In this document: piece by piece, positions 11,701 through 22,124 of the stretch | Numbering within the stretch: the stretch's first letter is position 1 | Layout of the letters: every line of letters starts with the position of its first letter | Assembly: GCA_037893225.1 (NCBI GenBank) | Contig: JAZGUH010000379.1 | Location: 811,001 to 875,000 of the forward strand | From: Hippasteria phrygiana | Lineage: Eukaryota > Echinodermata > Asteroidea > Valvatida > Goniasteridae | Direction of reading: 5' to 3' | DNA: 64,000 nucleotides | Position numbers and translations under genes: made by a program | The notes under the pieces: generated by a model | Told to the model about the DNA's origin: nothing | What the model saw: the letters and a program-made list of their open reading frames with translations, nothing else | Databases searched by the model: none

Positions 11701-14700
11701 TCCATCACGAGTTTCCGCTTAGATTATTCCGTGGGGTTTCCCTCCCTCTTCTGAAAGTGAAACTTTCCCTCTTGCCATCTTTGGCAACTGTGGCGTTGAG
11801 GCAGTTGGTAATCATTCATCAAGCCAGCTGAGGTTAACACACAAAATAAACAAAAAACGTTAATGCGTACGGTATCTTTTGATTATGTTTGGGCTGTACA
11901 TAATGACTACAGCATGTGCAATGTCATCCCCAGCTAAGTTTCACCTTGCATTGCTTTAGGACATATTAATTGTAGGACCCTGCTATATCCAACAAAATTG
12001 AACCCAACTGATTATCTTTACTCCTGAGATCAACATAAAATTGCCAACTGTTGGATTTTGTTGGATTGAGAATGGTTAGAGTTATGATCTTTTGTGTGTC
12101 TTTATTGCTCAACACGAGGCCAAAAGGCCACTCGAGGTGTGGGCTACACACATTGTTTGAATTGTGAAAGATTACAGGTGGAGGGGAAGTAGGTTACAGG
12201 TAAGGAGTTCCAAACGAGAGGCAGTACAAGGGGTATCTCATAGCAGTAGCCTTTGGAAGATGTGATGAGACAGCCAGGCGAGTAGAGTGCCTGAAAGTTT
12301 GGACAGGGGAACTAATGATGAAAGGCCACTGGAACAGCTTCAATAGTATTGATATTAAGAGGCTGAGTCAAAGGAACACTGTCGGCTTTCTTGCAAGCAC
12401 ATCCTACAGTTTACCCCATACATTTACAATTTACAATGCCCTTTGTTAAGGTTTTACCATTATTTCTTGTTCAGATCACTGAGAATTCTCAAAGACCTGC
12501 AGTACAAGGAGACCAAGTTCATACAAAGTGGCGGTGATCAGTTCTGTCCCCCGAGTGCAACAACGTTTGAACCTGGGATCTACGAGGATATCGAAGAGCC
12601 CTTGGAAGAGCTGGACTATCTGCCGCCAAAGATGGGAGCCTCCTTTAATCGACAGTTACCAATACCACCTCGAGTAGAATCTTGTAAGTGGAGTCCGTAA
12701 ACTCATTACAGTAGAATGCCACTACAACCAATATGGGACCTACAAAGATGTTCACTAGTGGTTGTTCGTTATTGTGTGTATAAACTACATTGTAAATCAA
12801 TCTGGGATCCAATGAGGATGTTCGTTATAGCCAAATGTTTGGTATAGCGAAGCTGTACTGTATGTGTATACTCAGCACAGTGCTGTCCGAGAGACATGGT
12901 TCAACATTCACACTAGACCAGAGGACTGAGCCAACTAATTGGTTTTTGACTCCAAAATCAAATGGGACCATTACAGTGGGCTGGTGATTTTCATTCAGAA
13001 TGGTACATTTATTTGAAATAAATCTTGGATTGCACACTCTGAATGACGTCCGACTTGTTTATTTCCTCTCACTTGACAAATTAACAATTGGAACCTCAAT
13101 TAAAATGAACATTCTGGTGTTGTGATCAATTTCTTTTAAAAGTGCTTATGTAACACTAACTTGGAAACCTGAAGGTAGCATGAAGTTATCTGTTATCATA
13201 CAAGGGGGACACCCTAGAATGATATTTCAGGTATTCCTCGTGAATCAGATATAAAACCTCATCCTCATGTTGGCAAACGGTGGACGGGATTCGAACCAGG
13301 GTCACAGAGATGGAAGGGTGGCTGACTTACCCGAATCAGTGACATAAGATGGAAATATTTTAGGTGGTTTAATTAGAATACATGTACATGTAATTTGGCA
13401 CCAAAAGCCTCTATAAGTTGGGACCTATCCCTTACCATTTTGGAATTTCAAATTTTTAAAATGGTATAATAATAATAATAATAATAATAAAATAAAAATA
13501 TTCCTATACATGCGACAAACGGGCCACACTTCCGAAAATAACCTCAATGGGGCAATGTTACCCCATTACAGCACTTTCCCCACGCACCCTACTAAAAAAC
13601 ACTCCAAAGGGGCGACTTTCACAATGGGGTGACAGTTACATGTATGTGTCTCCCTATTCGACCGCGTCGCCCGAACCCACTCTTTTGTAGCATTATGTGT
13701 CGCCCCAACCGGCAATTGAGGACAATTTATTCTTAATATAGCGTTTTACATTTTTACAAAATCTCAAAACACTTTACCCCTTAGGTAACTTTACTAGAAA
13801 GTAACCTGAATCCACCTATTTTGTCATGCACAATTTAGTGACTGCTCAATATGGAGGTATCCTGAATCCATCAAAATCCTGCAGTACCACTAGGCTTACA
13901 ATCCTCAATCCATCAAAATCCCCCAGTTGTCAATTTGAATCCGCCAAAATCCCCCAAAACAGAGGTATGGATTTTGATGGATTCAGGTAGGTTAGGGTTA
14001 ATATTTGATTAAGGAAATACCTTTTAAAAAGAAATGTTTGACTACAGATTGTTGTTACTCTCACCACGAAGGCTGATATTTACTGATTGATTTCATACCC
14101 AGTGGAAGCGTCCAGAGGACCTGCAATGCCAATGAGGGGCATGCTACCACTCCCACCTTCCAGACCAGAACCAGAACGCAGAGGTAACTCAAAACATTTG
14201 CAGTACTCATGCCTCCTGCAGTATCTCCTTGTGTTCCTGAGCAAGACACTTTACTGTAATAATATTTCTATTTAAAAATATCATGAATGATTAAAAACCA
14301 AACTCTTTGAAAAGTAGCAAAAATTCAAGTGGCAAATTTGTAGAGTGTTACCTCTTGAATACGGATGATGGCCAAAGCTGTTGTTTGAAAAATGCCACCT
14401 GGCTGGTTGTCGTCTATACGTGCATTCCTGCACGTATTCAATCCATTTATGTTTCAACTGTATTGTTCTTGAATTGGAGTGTAATGAATAGATGGAGCTT
14501 TTTCAAACAAAGCTTTCATTCACACAAAAGGGGAGCTCTAAGTTCGATGAATAGGACCATTCTATTCAGTGTGGTGCCTATTGTTTATGTTTACGCTTGG
14601 CTGCACAGCCCGTACTTGGCATACGAGCCCCCATCAATAACAGCTGGACACATGGGGTTAAACAGATTCTCATTACGTCTCTGATTTTTCGAAGTTGTGG

Positions 14701-17700
14701 TAGGCTAGTTAGATAGATAAATGGTTTATTACAAACAGCCTCCTGGCCACCATAGGCGGAATTGTGTAAGCTGTTACAATCTTTATAAAGTAAAAAATTA
14801 CATTAAACATACAAAAGTAATCATTATGAGTAAAAACTACTATAATTTAAAATGTATATAGACAACATTAAAGGTAGAACATATATAAACAATGGGGTGA
14901 AAGATCGAGGAGGTAGGTTGGAAGAATAATGATATAGGGAAGTAGGTTGGGGAGGGGGTAATATTAGGGGGTGATTATGAGGGGTGGGATAGATAAGGGT
15001 AGTGGGGAGGGTAGGTTCGGGGTAAAGGATAGGTTAGAGGGGTAGATTGGGGAAGTAGGTTGGGGGGGGGGGGGGGGGGGGGGCGAGTGTTAGGGGAATT
15101 GGTTGGGGTAGCTATAACAAAGTGGAAAAAGAGACCAGGTAATAGGGAAGGAAGGTGGTCAAATTAATGAATAGGATAAAGTTTTAAGACAAAGGATGAA
15201 ACTGCTACCGCAAGTAATACCAAACAATTTAAACCATTGAGTTAATTATATGAATTAAATGAGGTATATAGTTCACTACTCTTCGTATGATATCAATCAA
15301 GTACAAGATGTAGGTAACTAGACTGGTGCCTTTTAGGTAACACCCCTTGAAATTGAACCCTTAGGTCTAGGTTCCAGGACCCAGTCAGACCCCACCCCTC
15401 CACCCCAAAGGAGGGAAAGAACTGTAAGTTGCATCAGCACCCCCAAATGTCGGCACCGAAGCTCCGCCCCTGGATCACCGGGGAATAGACCCAAGTTTCC
15501 CGAGCCGTCTTTTCTGATGTTTGCGCGTGAGTGTCGTCTGCTGGGCATGACAGTGCATGCATGCCTGAAACCGCAAAGGACTAGGGACAAGTTTAGCATG
15601 GCATGGAGGACGACATGTACAGTGGCATTTGAAATGAACTTCATATTTGTTGACATCGGTGTTTAAAATGTAATTGAAATAATACACTACTATAATCTTC
15701 TTACCAACTGAAATTACCTGAAATCTATAGGTCAGAGACCCTCCTTTTCTTTGTGCATCTTGGTAGCATTTGGAAAAACAAAGTTAAGAAAAAGAGAGAA
15801 GATTTGTCTTCAATATATCCAACTTTTGCTTTGCTAAAATTGTGAGTTTCATTTCGATGAGAGAGTGATCAGTTTGACGGGAGAAATAGCATGCCGAGGA
15901 GGACGTACAGAAAGACAAGAGACAAGATTCTTGTATATGAGCACTGCATGGATGGTTGATCTTACAGCATGGTAGCAAAGATTGTTGACGTTAAAGAATC
16001 ACAGCATGTTTTTTCTTCTAGTTTTTAGCCCATGGAGCTGTGACACACAGACATCTTTGCTGGCTAATTGAGTCAGTTCATTTATGTCACCATTGTTGCT
16101 CATTTTCTGCAAAAAGGCTTTGTTGTATGGCAAAATGAGCAGCGATTCAATTGTTAATTTGAGCATTAAAAGATAATTATGAATTGTTTTTACTAAACCC
16201 ATTTGTTTTTAAGTAGCCAAGGTTGGATGCTGAAAAGGAAAAACTTTGAATTACAATATCTTGCTTTCTCTGTATCCATGTTCTCGTAGAATCAACATTG
16301 TCTACTGAAAGTGGAGATTACATCAGACCACAGGAGGCAGACATTGATCAGATACGGCAGTTTCGTTCCACTTACGGCTCCCAGTCTCAGACAGGTTTCA
16401 ATTCTCCTGTACATTCACCAAGCCGACAGGGCCTCCCACCTCCACCACTACCAAGCAACGACAGACAGAGGTGAGGTAGAAACCAGACTTCAGCAATTCC
16501 TTAGAATGCGTAGACTGAGTTTTCCCCTTTGTCCGACCCAAGTTGGTGTCATGGCCTCTGTGTCCTTGAGCTAGACACCTTACAATAAAATGTTGTCATC
16601 TATTGTATTGGCACTTTTGGCAGAAATCCAGTCGTCCAAATCTTAATACTTCTTTTATGCAAGAACATTACGAGTGGACAATTTTAGCATTTCAGCTAAT
16701 AAACATTTTTTTGTCAATATGAGTTGACAAAGAATTCCGACTACTTTTTTCTTATTAAAAACAAAAGTCCGATTTTATTTGTCCTTATAGGCAAGCCCCG
16801 GAAGGAAACAGCTTCAGGAAAAAGCCTTTTGTAGAAACGCCGCTAAATGTATTTGATGTGAAGGTGAGACCATCATTTATTAGAAATTCTAAAATTCATC
16901 CAAAGATTATCAAAAGACATCAAACCTTTCTACAAACATAAGTTTAAGTAATACATTTAAAACGAAACGAGTCCTTTTATTTGGCTGTTCATCTCCTCGG
17001 ACAGTTTGAGAAAAACAAAATGCTGATTGACGAGTTCTGACGACCAGTTACTAATTTGCCTCGACTTTCTCAAATTGCAGGACGTGAAGGCTGCTCTGAA
17101 ACCAGTCGTTCCTCTCAAGCCCAAGTTAAATCCCAAACCCACACCCACACCACCCAGAAAACCAGATACACCACTCAAGGTACGTAAGGCAGACTTCAAA
17201 CGAAGCAGACGGCCCTTTTTCCTTTTTTCTGCTTTGTCCCCGATTATTGTCAATTCTGTATTCCATGAGTTCCACTTGTCCTCAGTTTGAAGTCCCCAAA
17301 GTCTTTGTAGTTCTCTGTAATTTTTTGTGATTTGTTCAAGTCTGACTGACAACACCCATGGGTGATATTGGTTACACTTATCCGGAAACCTGGATTTTTC
17401 TATTGGACTGTTCGTTTGGTGGAGTGTTTGTGTGTCTGTGTGTTTGTTTTTGCTGTCTGCCCATTTGTATTTTTGGGGTATACATTCAAAACTGTACGTG
17501 CATTTTAGTTGGTTTTTATTCAAATTAAAACTTTGTATTTTTAAAGCTGCCAAAATATAATATGAATTTGTTAACCTTTTAAATACAGATGACGGCCATA
17601 GTTGTGGTTTGAAAAAGACCACCTGGCTGGTTGTCGTCTATATGCGCATTCCTGCACGTACTCAATCCATTTATGTTTCAACTATATTGTTCTTGAATGG

Positions 17701-20392
17701 GAGTGTAATGAATAGATGGAGCTTTTTTTCAAACAAAGCTTTTTATCACACGAAAGGGGGTTCCAAGTGCGATGAATAGGACCACTCTATTCAGTGTGGT
17801 GTCTATTGTTTGTGTTTACGCTTTGCTGCACAGCCCGTTCTTGACATACCTGCCGGACACAAGGGGTTAAAAACCAGATAGGCCCTTGTTTACAAATTTT
17901 GTATTTTTCTTGTCTTTCTAGCCCAAGCCAGCTCTAAGGTCCCCCGTATCGCCAAAAGAACTGTTGTCCAGACAATCAGCAGTACAGCCAATCACCAGAG
18001 ACCTCTTACCACCTTCAGCTGTGTGTAATTCAAAGGACAAACGAGCAGCTGAGGGGTAAGTTACAAATTATGATTAATTTTTAGTAAACATTTAGTAAAC
18101 CTTCACGAAAATCTGCATAGAGTAAATGCTATAAATGATTCTAAAACAGTGATAAATGTATTAGAAATATAAAAGTAAAATCGTAAAATTGGGTGTGATC
18201 CCTGGCTATACGGCATTTTGGGTTTATGACTTCTGACAAGCGCCCACCCGAACAAAGATACTGACAATTTGGGAGACCGCCAATATAGGGCAAGATAGCT
18301 CAGTTGGTAGAGCGCCGGTACGGTAACCCGGAGGTCGCAGGTTCGAATCCCACTCCTGCCAGTTTCTTTGTTCACTTTGAAAATGTATTCAAATTTACCG
18401 AGTTGGTTTCCCTTGTGGATTGTTTGACGAGAAATAAAAAAGACAGAGCAGGAAAAATCATGGGGTGGCCCAGCCCTCCCCCCCCCCCCACAAAAGGAAA
18501 AAAATTCCCTCTTTGGCTGTAATGTCAGGGGTAAACATTTCTTGGCGTTCCCCTGCACACATACAATGAGCTCTGGACATGGATCCAGATAACGGGGACG
18601 TGGCATACCCTACGATTTTTTTCTGCCCTAATATTTACATAATTTCAAAAATATATTACAAAACACATTCAATGTTGAAATCAAGAAAACAGCCCAACAA
18701 AATAGTTCCTTCTTTACTTTTTATAAGAAATGCAATGCGCCATTAACCCCGTAGTTTTTGTCTTGTGTTTGAGAATAGATTGCTTCATGGGTTCGGTGTA
18801 GACGGCATGTACCTGACACGCCTCAGTGCTGGTCCAGGAAAGGTTTGTATTATAGAACTTTTTTTAGTTTGGAAATTACCTATGCATCAGAGTTGTAGTC
18901 GAGTCCCTGCAAGTCCTTTCACAAGTCCTTTCACAAGTCCAGTCAGAAGTCCTTCCATAAAGCCGGTCACAAGTAACTGGATGAACAATGACAAAGGAAT
19001 GCCTTTGTCAAAGCTCATTTGAATAGCTTGTGATTGGAATTAGGACTGGAGGGCTTGTGATGGACTCAACTACATCCCTGCTATACATTATTAATACAGC
19101 TGTGGTGTATTGAGAGAGGCAGGAATTTAAAGTGGGAATAGGTGTACGAAAGGTGTAATTATTAAAAATATTTAAAAAAATAGAAATGGAGTTAACTTTC
19201 ACCAGATTTACTGCAACATGCACTTTTGTTTGCGTTTCTTAAGATTTATTGCAGTTATGACAGACCTTAGCCCCAACCCTCCGAAATGCCTCAAAATCCA
19301 TTGTTGTTTTGAAGGATTTTGCAAGATTGAGGAGGGTAGAGTCTTTTTTATTATTCTGTTTTTTTTCCCATACAGGTTTTAATGGTATACCACAAGAACA
19401 TGAACCAATGTAAGCACTACAAAGTCTTCGGAAATGAGGTAAATAAAACAGCACAACTTTGACAAAAATGCTCAACCGTCATCTTTCGATTGGCTGTTAT
19501 AATGATGCAGCTAGAAATCTGTCGTCGTCGTTGGAGAGATTTTACTTTAATTTTTCTTCATCCTCGTCTTTCTGCCCGAATCCATTTGATTTGCAAATTC
19601 ATGCCGTGCAGTTTGTTTGCCATAAGCGTAAAGACATGTAATACTCATGGACAAAAAAACCACATAAAGGACAGTGAATGGATTTACTGTGAAAGAAACA
19701 GTTTGTCAACAAGACACAAAATAGATGGGGAAGTGGACATGGCTAGACGAAGCAGCAGAGGGAAGGAAATCTCATTAGCAGCGTGCTATAAATATATCCA
19801 GTTGATTGAAACAAAGCCATGTTACGTAATTGCAGGTGAAAATGAGTTTGTATATGCCGGCAATCTCGGGCGTTGACAAAGGGGTCCACGATTGACAATC
19901 GTGGACAAAACCAATGGGAGGCCTTCCGAAAAAGTTAGAGTATAAACAAAAGAGGAACAATGGGAGGTCCACGATTGCACCCGTTTACATGACTGTATGT
20001 GTGTGTGTGTGTGTCACACCTATTGAAAAACTGTAGTATCATATGCAACATAATGCATAATTTGTATTCAATATGACGCCAAAAAAAGAATTGTTTTTAT
20101 CATTCAAATTACATAATGACAGTGTAAACGAAGCCTTAGAGAAGTAACAGGTGTAACAGAGACAATGGACCACACTTGTACATGTACTTTGTTGTGCACT
20201 TGACCATAAATCTATAATTCCTTCTCTAAACTATTGATTCTTGATTCCCTCTGTGTTCCTCCCACCCAGGTTAATACCTTTTCCCTGACAACAGAGCCAA
20301 TACTCAAAAACATGCAAGAACTTTTGCAATACTACTCCGACAATCCACTGCCAAACACCACTGTGTCATTAACAGAGCCCTACCCTGGCTAA
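5745..20392 (+). CDS. SH3BP2: SH3 domain-binding protein 2 (3BP2) orthologue, 523 aa, 13 coding exons
   Basis: Cytoplasmic adaptor; in vertebrates 3BP2 links immune-receptor and Abl/Src/Syk kinase signalling. Exons: 5745-5889, 6457-6676, 11028-11145, 11521-11582, 12475-12683, 14103-14183, 16290-16470, 16791-16863, 17081-17179, 17922-18055, 18779-18842, 19376-19438, 20270-20392. All join in phase with GT-AG borders. The PH domain is about residues 60-182 (HNGFLYKR, QLRYVILYHEYILYYKN, LWMAFFK). A short acidic stretch with IYEDI follows (218 on), then PxxP-rich segments (about 270-415). The SH2 domain is about 425-520 (MYLTRLS, with Arg455 in the phosphotyrosine pocket position; KHYKVF; LLQYYSDNPLP). 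Length is close to human 3BP2 (561 aa). RQAPEG at 339-344 matches the tankyrase-binding position. The start is the first ATG after an in-frame stop (TGA at 5697-5699). An earlier non-coding exon is likely. Confidence 0.9.
6975..6998. repeat. (CTCGTA)n short tandem repeat
   Basis: About four units of actcgt in an SH3BP2 intron. Confidence 0.7.
7834..8048. mobile_element. MITE family B copy nested in other repeats
   Basis: Begins ttaaccctaacagcccaagcc and ends ggttagggttaa. Outside it, cacatggccattagaaacacgggtcccgtgcg (left) and cgcacggattccgtgccatgtgaaag (right) are inverted, and a family A 3' end follows at about 8100-8192. A wider pair, agcctgtttcacat (7783) and gtgtgaaacgggct (8478), suggests that two or more elements are stacked here. 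It lies in an SH3BP2 intron. Confidence 0.65.
12090..12300 (-). mobile_element. Possible 3' end of a non-LTR retrotransposon
   Basis: Read on the - strand, it ends in a stretch reading gagtggccttttggcctcgtgttgagcaataaag, followed by sequence without coding potential. The layout resembles the 3' untranslated ends of CR1/L2-type LINEs, and a related layout is seen near 14715-14830. It lies in an SH3BP2 intron. No reverse-transcriptase reading frame is present, so this is a weak call. Confidence 0.3.
13469..13490. repeat. (AAT)n microsatellite
   Basis: About seven tandem AAT units in an SH3BP2 intron, followed by further A/T-rich sequence. Confidence 0.8.
13848..14001. mobile_element. TTAGGGTTAA-ended inverted-repeat element, decayed
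   Basis: Inner arms cctgaatccatcaaaatcc (about 13860) and ggattttgatggattcagg (about 13970) are inverted. The right edge reads ggttagggttaa like the family B MITEs. The left edge is not clear. It lies just upstream of the SH3BP2 exon at 14103. Confidence 0.5.
14347..14661. mobile_element. MITE family A copy 4
   Basis: Begins ttacctcttgaatacggatgatggcc and ends acacatggggttaa. It shares gccacctggctggttgtcgtctata and cctattgtttatgtttacgc with the copy at 17571-17870. It lies inside an SH3BP2 intron. The long open frame across it reflects the element and is not a gene. Confidence 0.7.
14715..14830 (-). mobile_element. Possible LINE 3' terminus
   Basis: On the - strand the sequence reads ...ccgcctatggtggccaggaggctgtttgtaataaaccatttatctatct, a layout typical of CR1/L2-like LINE tails ending in a short (TATC)-type repeat. 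There is no coding remnant. Confidence 0.35.
14930..15083 (+). repeat. G-rich tract ending in a run of 22 G
   Basis: About 130 bp of closely spaced G3-G6 runs (gggg, gggtag, ggggagg) is followed by an uninterrupted 22-G run at 15062-15083. This could form stacked G-quadruplexes on the non-template strand of the SH3BP2 intron. Long G runs are also prone to assembly error. Confidence 0.75.
17571..17870. mobile_element. MITE family A copy 5
   Basis: Begins ttaaccttttaaatacagatgacggcc and ends cacaaggggttaa. It is about 300 bp and clearly the same subfamily as 14347-14661. It lies in the SH3BP2 intron between exons 9 and 10, ending about 50 bp before exon 10. Confidence 0.75.
18200..18385 (+). 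mobile_element. tRNA-like repeat (SINE-like) with conserved flanks
   Basis: The tRNA-like core is 18289-18360. It contains a Pol III A box (tagctcagttgg) and B box (ggttcgaatcc), and the acceptor ends ggcaaga/tcctgcc nearly pair. The anticodon stem-loop is degenerate, with C instead of T before the anticodon position, so it is not a clean tRNA gene. About 85 bp upstream (gcgcccacccgaacaaagatactgac...) and about 25 bp downstream (ctttgttcactttgaaaatg) recur in the inverted copy at 63705-63870. The repeated unit is therefore larger than the tRNA-like core. Confidence 0.6.
18888..19080. mobile_element. Inverted-repeat element with acaagtcc(t) tandem core, copy 1
   Basis: The ends cagagttgtagtcgagtc and gactcaactacatccctg are inverted. 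The interior contains several acaagtcctttc-like 12-bp units. A second copy with the same ends and a longer 12-bp tandem array lies at about 57664-57966. It begins 46 bp after an SH2-coding exon of SH3BP2. Confidence 0.55.
19843..20018. mobile_element. Repeat with ggtccacgattg inverted motifs and a (GT)n edge, copy 1
   Basis: The sequence from tgagtttgtatatgccggcaatc to the (GT)n run at 19996-20014 reappears in reverse orientation at 50353-50560. There the matching edge is (CA)n. Internal motifs ggtccacgattg and caatcgtggac are inverted relative to each other. This looks like a small DNA element that carries a microsatellite at one end. Confidence 0.6.
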
Positions 20393-21096
20393 ACCTGACA
20401 TTGCCAGACTCACAGTGCCAACATCTAGCTCTGTCTTTGCGAGGGATTGCGAGAAACTTACAACCAGATAGCTGCCGTTTCTTCCTTTTGTATAAATGTC
20501 AAGAATGGCTTGCAGCAAAGCCATGAGTTTGTGATCGTACTTGTGAAAGGCCGCATTCGAATCTGTTGTCTAGAACTAGGTCTTCGCCCCATTGGAAATA
20601 CGTACGCGGGGACACGCTGACAATAGACGTAGCCATAGCTCTGGAAGCCCGTTTCGGACACGGCCAAACAATGCCCAGTGGAGAGTCTTTCAGAGACGGC
20701 TTTGTCTCATTGTGACAATGATGAAGTGAGTGTAGTAAGATGGTTGCAACATGACCGAACTACACGAGGATTCTAAATTATTTGTACCCAATTGTATACT
20801 ACTGGCCGACAGATGACGCAATAGATGTCGCAGCTTTTTCCAAGTTGAGATGTAGACACACGATTATCACAGCCACCAACGATATGGATCGTATGTTTCC
20901 ATCACTGGATCCGAGAGGACGCCCTACCCAGTCATGTTGCATTATGGGAAGACTGTGCATACATCAAGGATACAAATATTCATTGCATCACCAAGCGCTG
21001 GTGACTGAAATCGGCTAAATTGTACACAGTTTTAAATTTTCACCAGTTAAAAATAAGCATATTAGCTCTTTATTAGGGTACATTGTACAAGTCTAA

Positions 21097-21102
21097 AATA
21101 AA
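21097..21102 (+). terminator. Candidate poly(A) signal for SH3BP2
   Basis: This AATAAA lies 705 bp after the SH3BP2 stop codon. It is a canonical hexamer but common in AT-rich DNA. Other copies further on (for example near 24185 and 24285) could be used instead. Confidence 0.35.
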
Positions 21103-21492
21103 ACTTTTGGTGACTTTCCTTGCCTTAAACTGAAATAACTTATGATTTAATAGTGCCAAATCACAATACTTGCATAGCCTTTGACCCTCGAGATTCCAAA
21201 AATAATTGTACGAAAATTAAGTAATTATGTTTAGTAATTTATGGCATCCAAAAACAATGCATATCTATGATAATTGTATTTCTTGAATGAAAGATGTTTT
21301 GTATCTCAATATTTGAAGTCAATTTCACTTAATACTACATTTGTCGTTTACTCAGAATATTTTCCTGATATATTTTAATGAATATTTGGTTTCTATGTAA
21401 ATAGTTTGAACTATGCAAACAGATAAACTACTTAATATAGTGTACATAATATGCTTTAGCTAAGGCTGTTGAAATGTGGAATAAGTGATATA

Positions 21493-22124
21493 TTAACCCT
21501 AACAATCCCCATCAGCCAAACTCTAACACCAGGTTTTGTTAGAATTTGACGGGTTAGGTACTGTGTACTTTTGATGTGGTGTTGGATTTTGTTGCATTTT
21601 GACAGGATGGGTACCGTAGCTGCACAGTAACAGTCTTGGGTTTTGACTGATTGGGGAAGGTTGGTTCGAGCAATGGCTACATAGAGCTCTGGTGTTGGGA
21701 TGTGTGTGTGGCTGTATGTTTTGTTTGACATGCACTGAAGAATGGGGTACGGAGGTAGAAACAATAGAATCAACAGCTTGTATGGTGTCTTACATAATAC
21801 TTCTAAGGAACGCATACATTGAATAATGTATGTTGCATAATTAGGGCTTGAATATTTTGCACTTGAATACAGTAGTTGGATTTTGACGGGATGGGTACTG
21901 TATGTCTCCATTGTTCATGCTGTGCATTTGGCCAAGTGTACCCACCAAATCAAACCCAACAGCTAAGGGGGTGTTGGAGTTTGACGGGTTGTGTACTGTT
22001 ATGGCAAGTGGGCTGTTGGAGTTTGACGGTTGGGTATTGTTAACCAGCAACAGTCAAACATGGTGTTGGAATTTGACGGGTTGAGGAAGGTTTCTAGTAA
22101 AAATGCTTAGGGAGTTAGGGTTAA
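21493..22124. mobile_element. 632-bp TTAACCCTAAC element
   Basis: Begins ttaaccctaacaatcccc and ends ggagttagggttaa. The interior repeats a ttg(ga)nttttgacggg(a/t)tgggtactgt motif at least five times at irregular spacing. It belongs with the family B ends (1288, 7834, 43688) but has a different body. Confidence 0.7.

Noticed and set aside
14307..14684. 125-codon + strand open frame
   Set aside because: It coincides almost exactly with a family A MITE and has no domain.
16957..17622. 221-codon open frame on the - strand
   Set aside because: It runs antisense through SH3BP2 exon 9 and its introns, has no recognisable domain, and its composition mirrors the proline/lysine codons of the sense exon.
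18289..18360. Functional tRNA gene
   Set aside because: The A and B boxes are good, but the anticodon loop is abnormal and the same sequence with extended flanks occurs elsewhere in the window. A mobile tRNA-like repeat is more likely.
18103..18606. 167-codon open frame on the - strand
   Set aside because: It crosses the tRNA-like repeat and intronic low-complexity sequence. No domain is present, and the lack of stops is explained by the repeat.
19490..19876. 128-codon + strand open frame
   Set aside because: It lies in the last SH3BP2 intron and runs into a repeat. No domain is seen and there are no splice sites to fit the gene.
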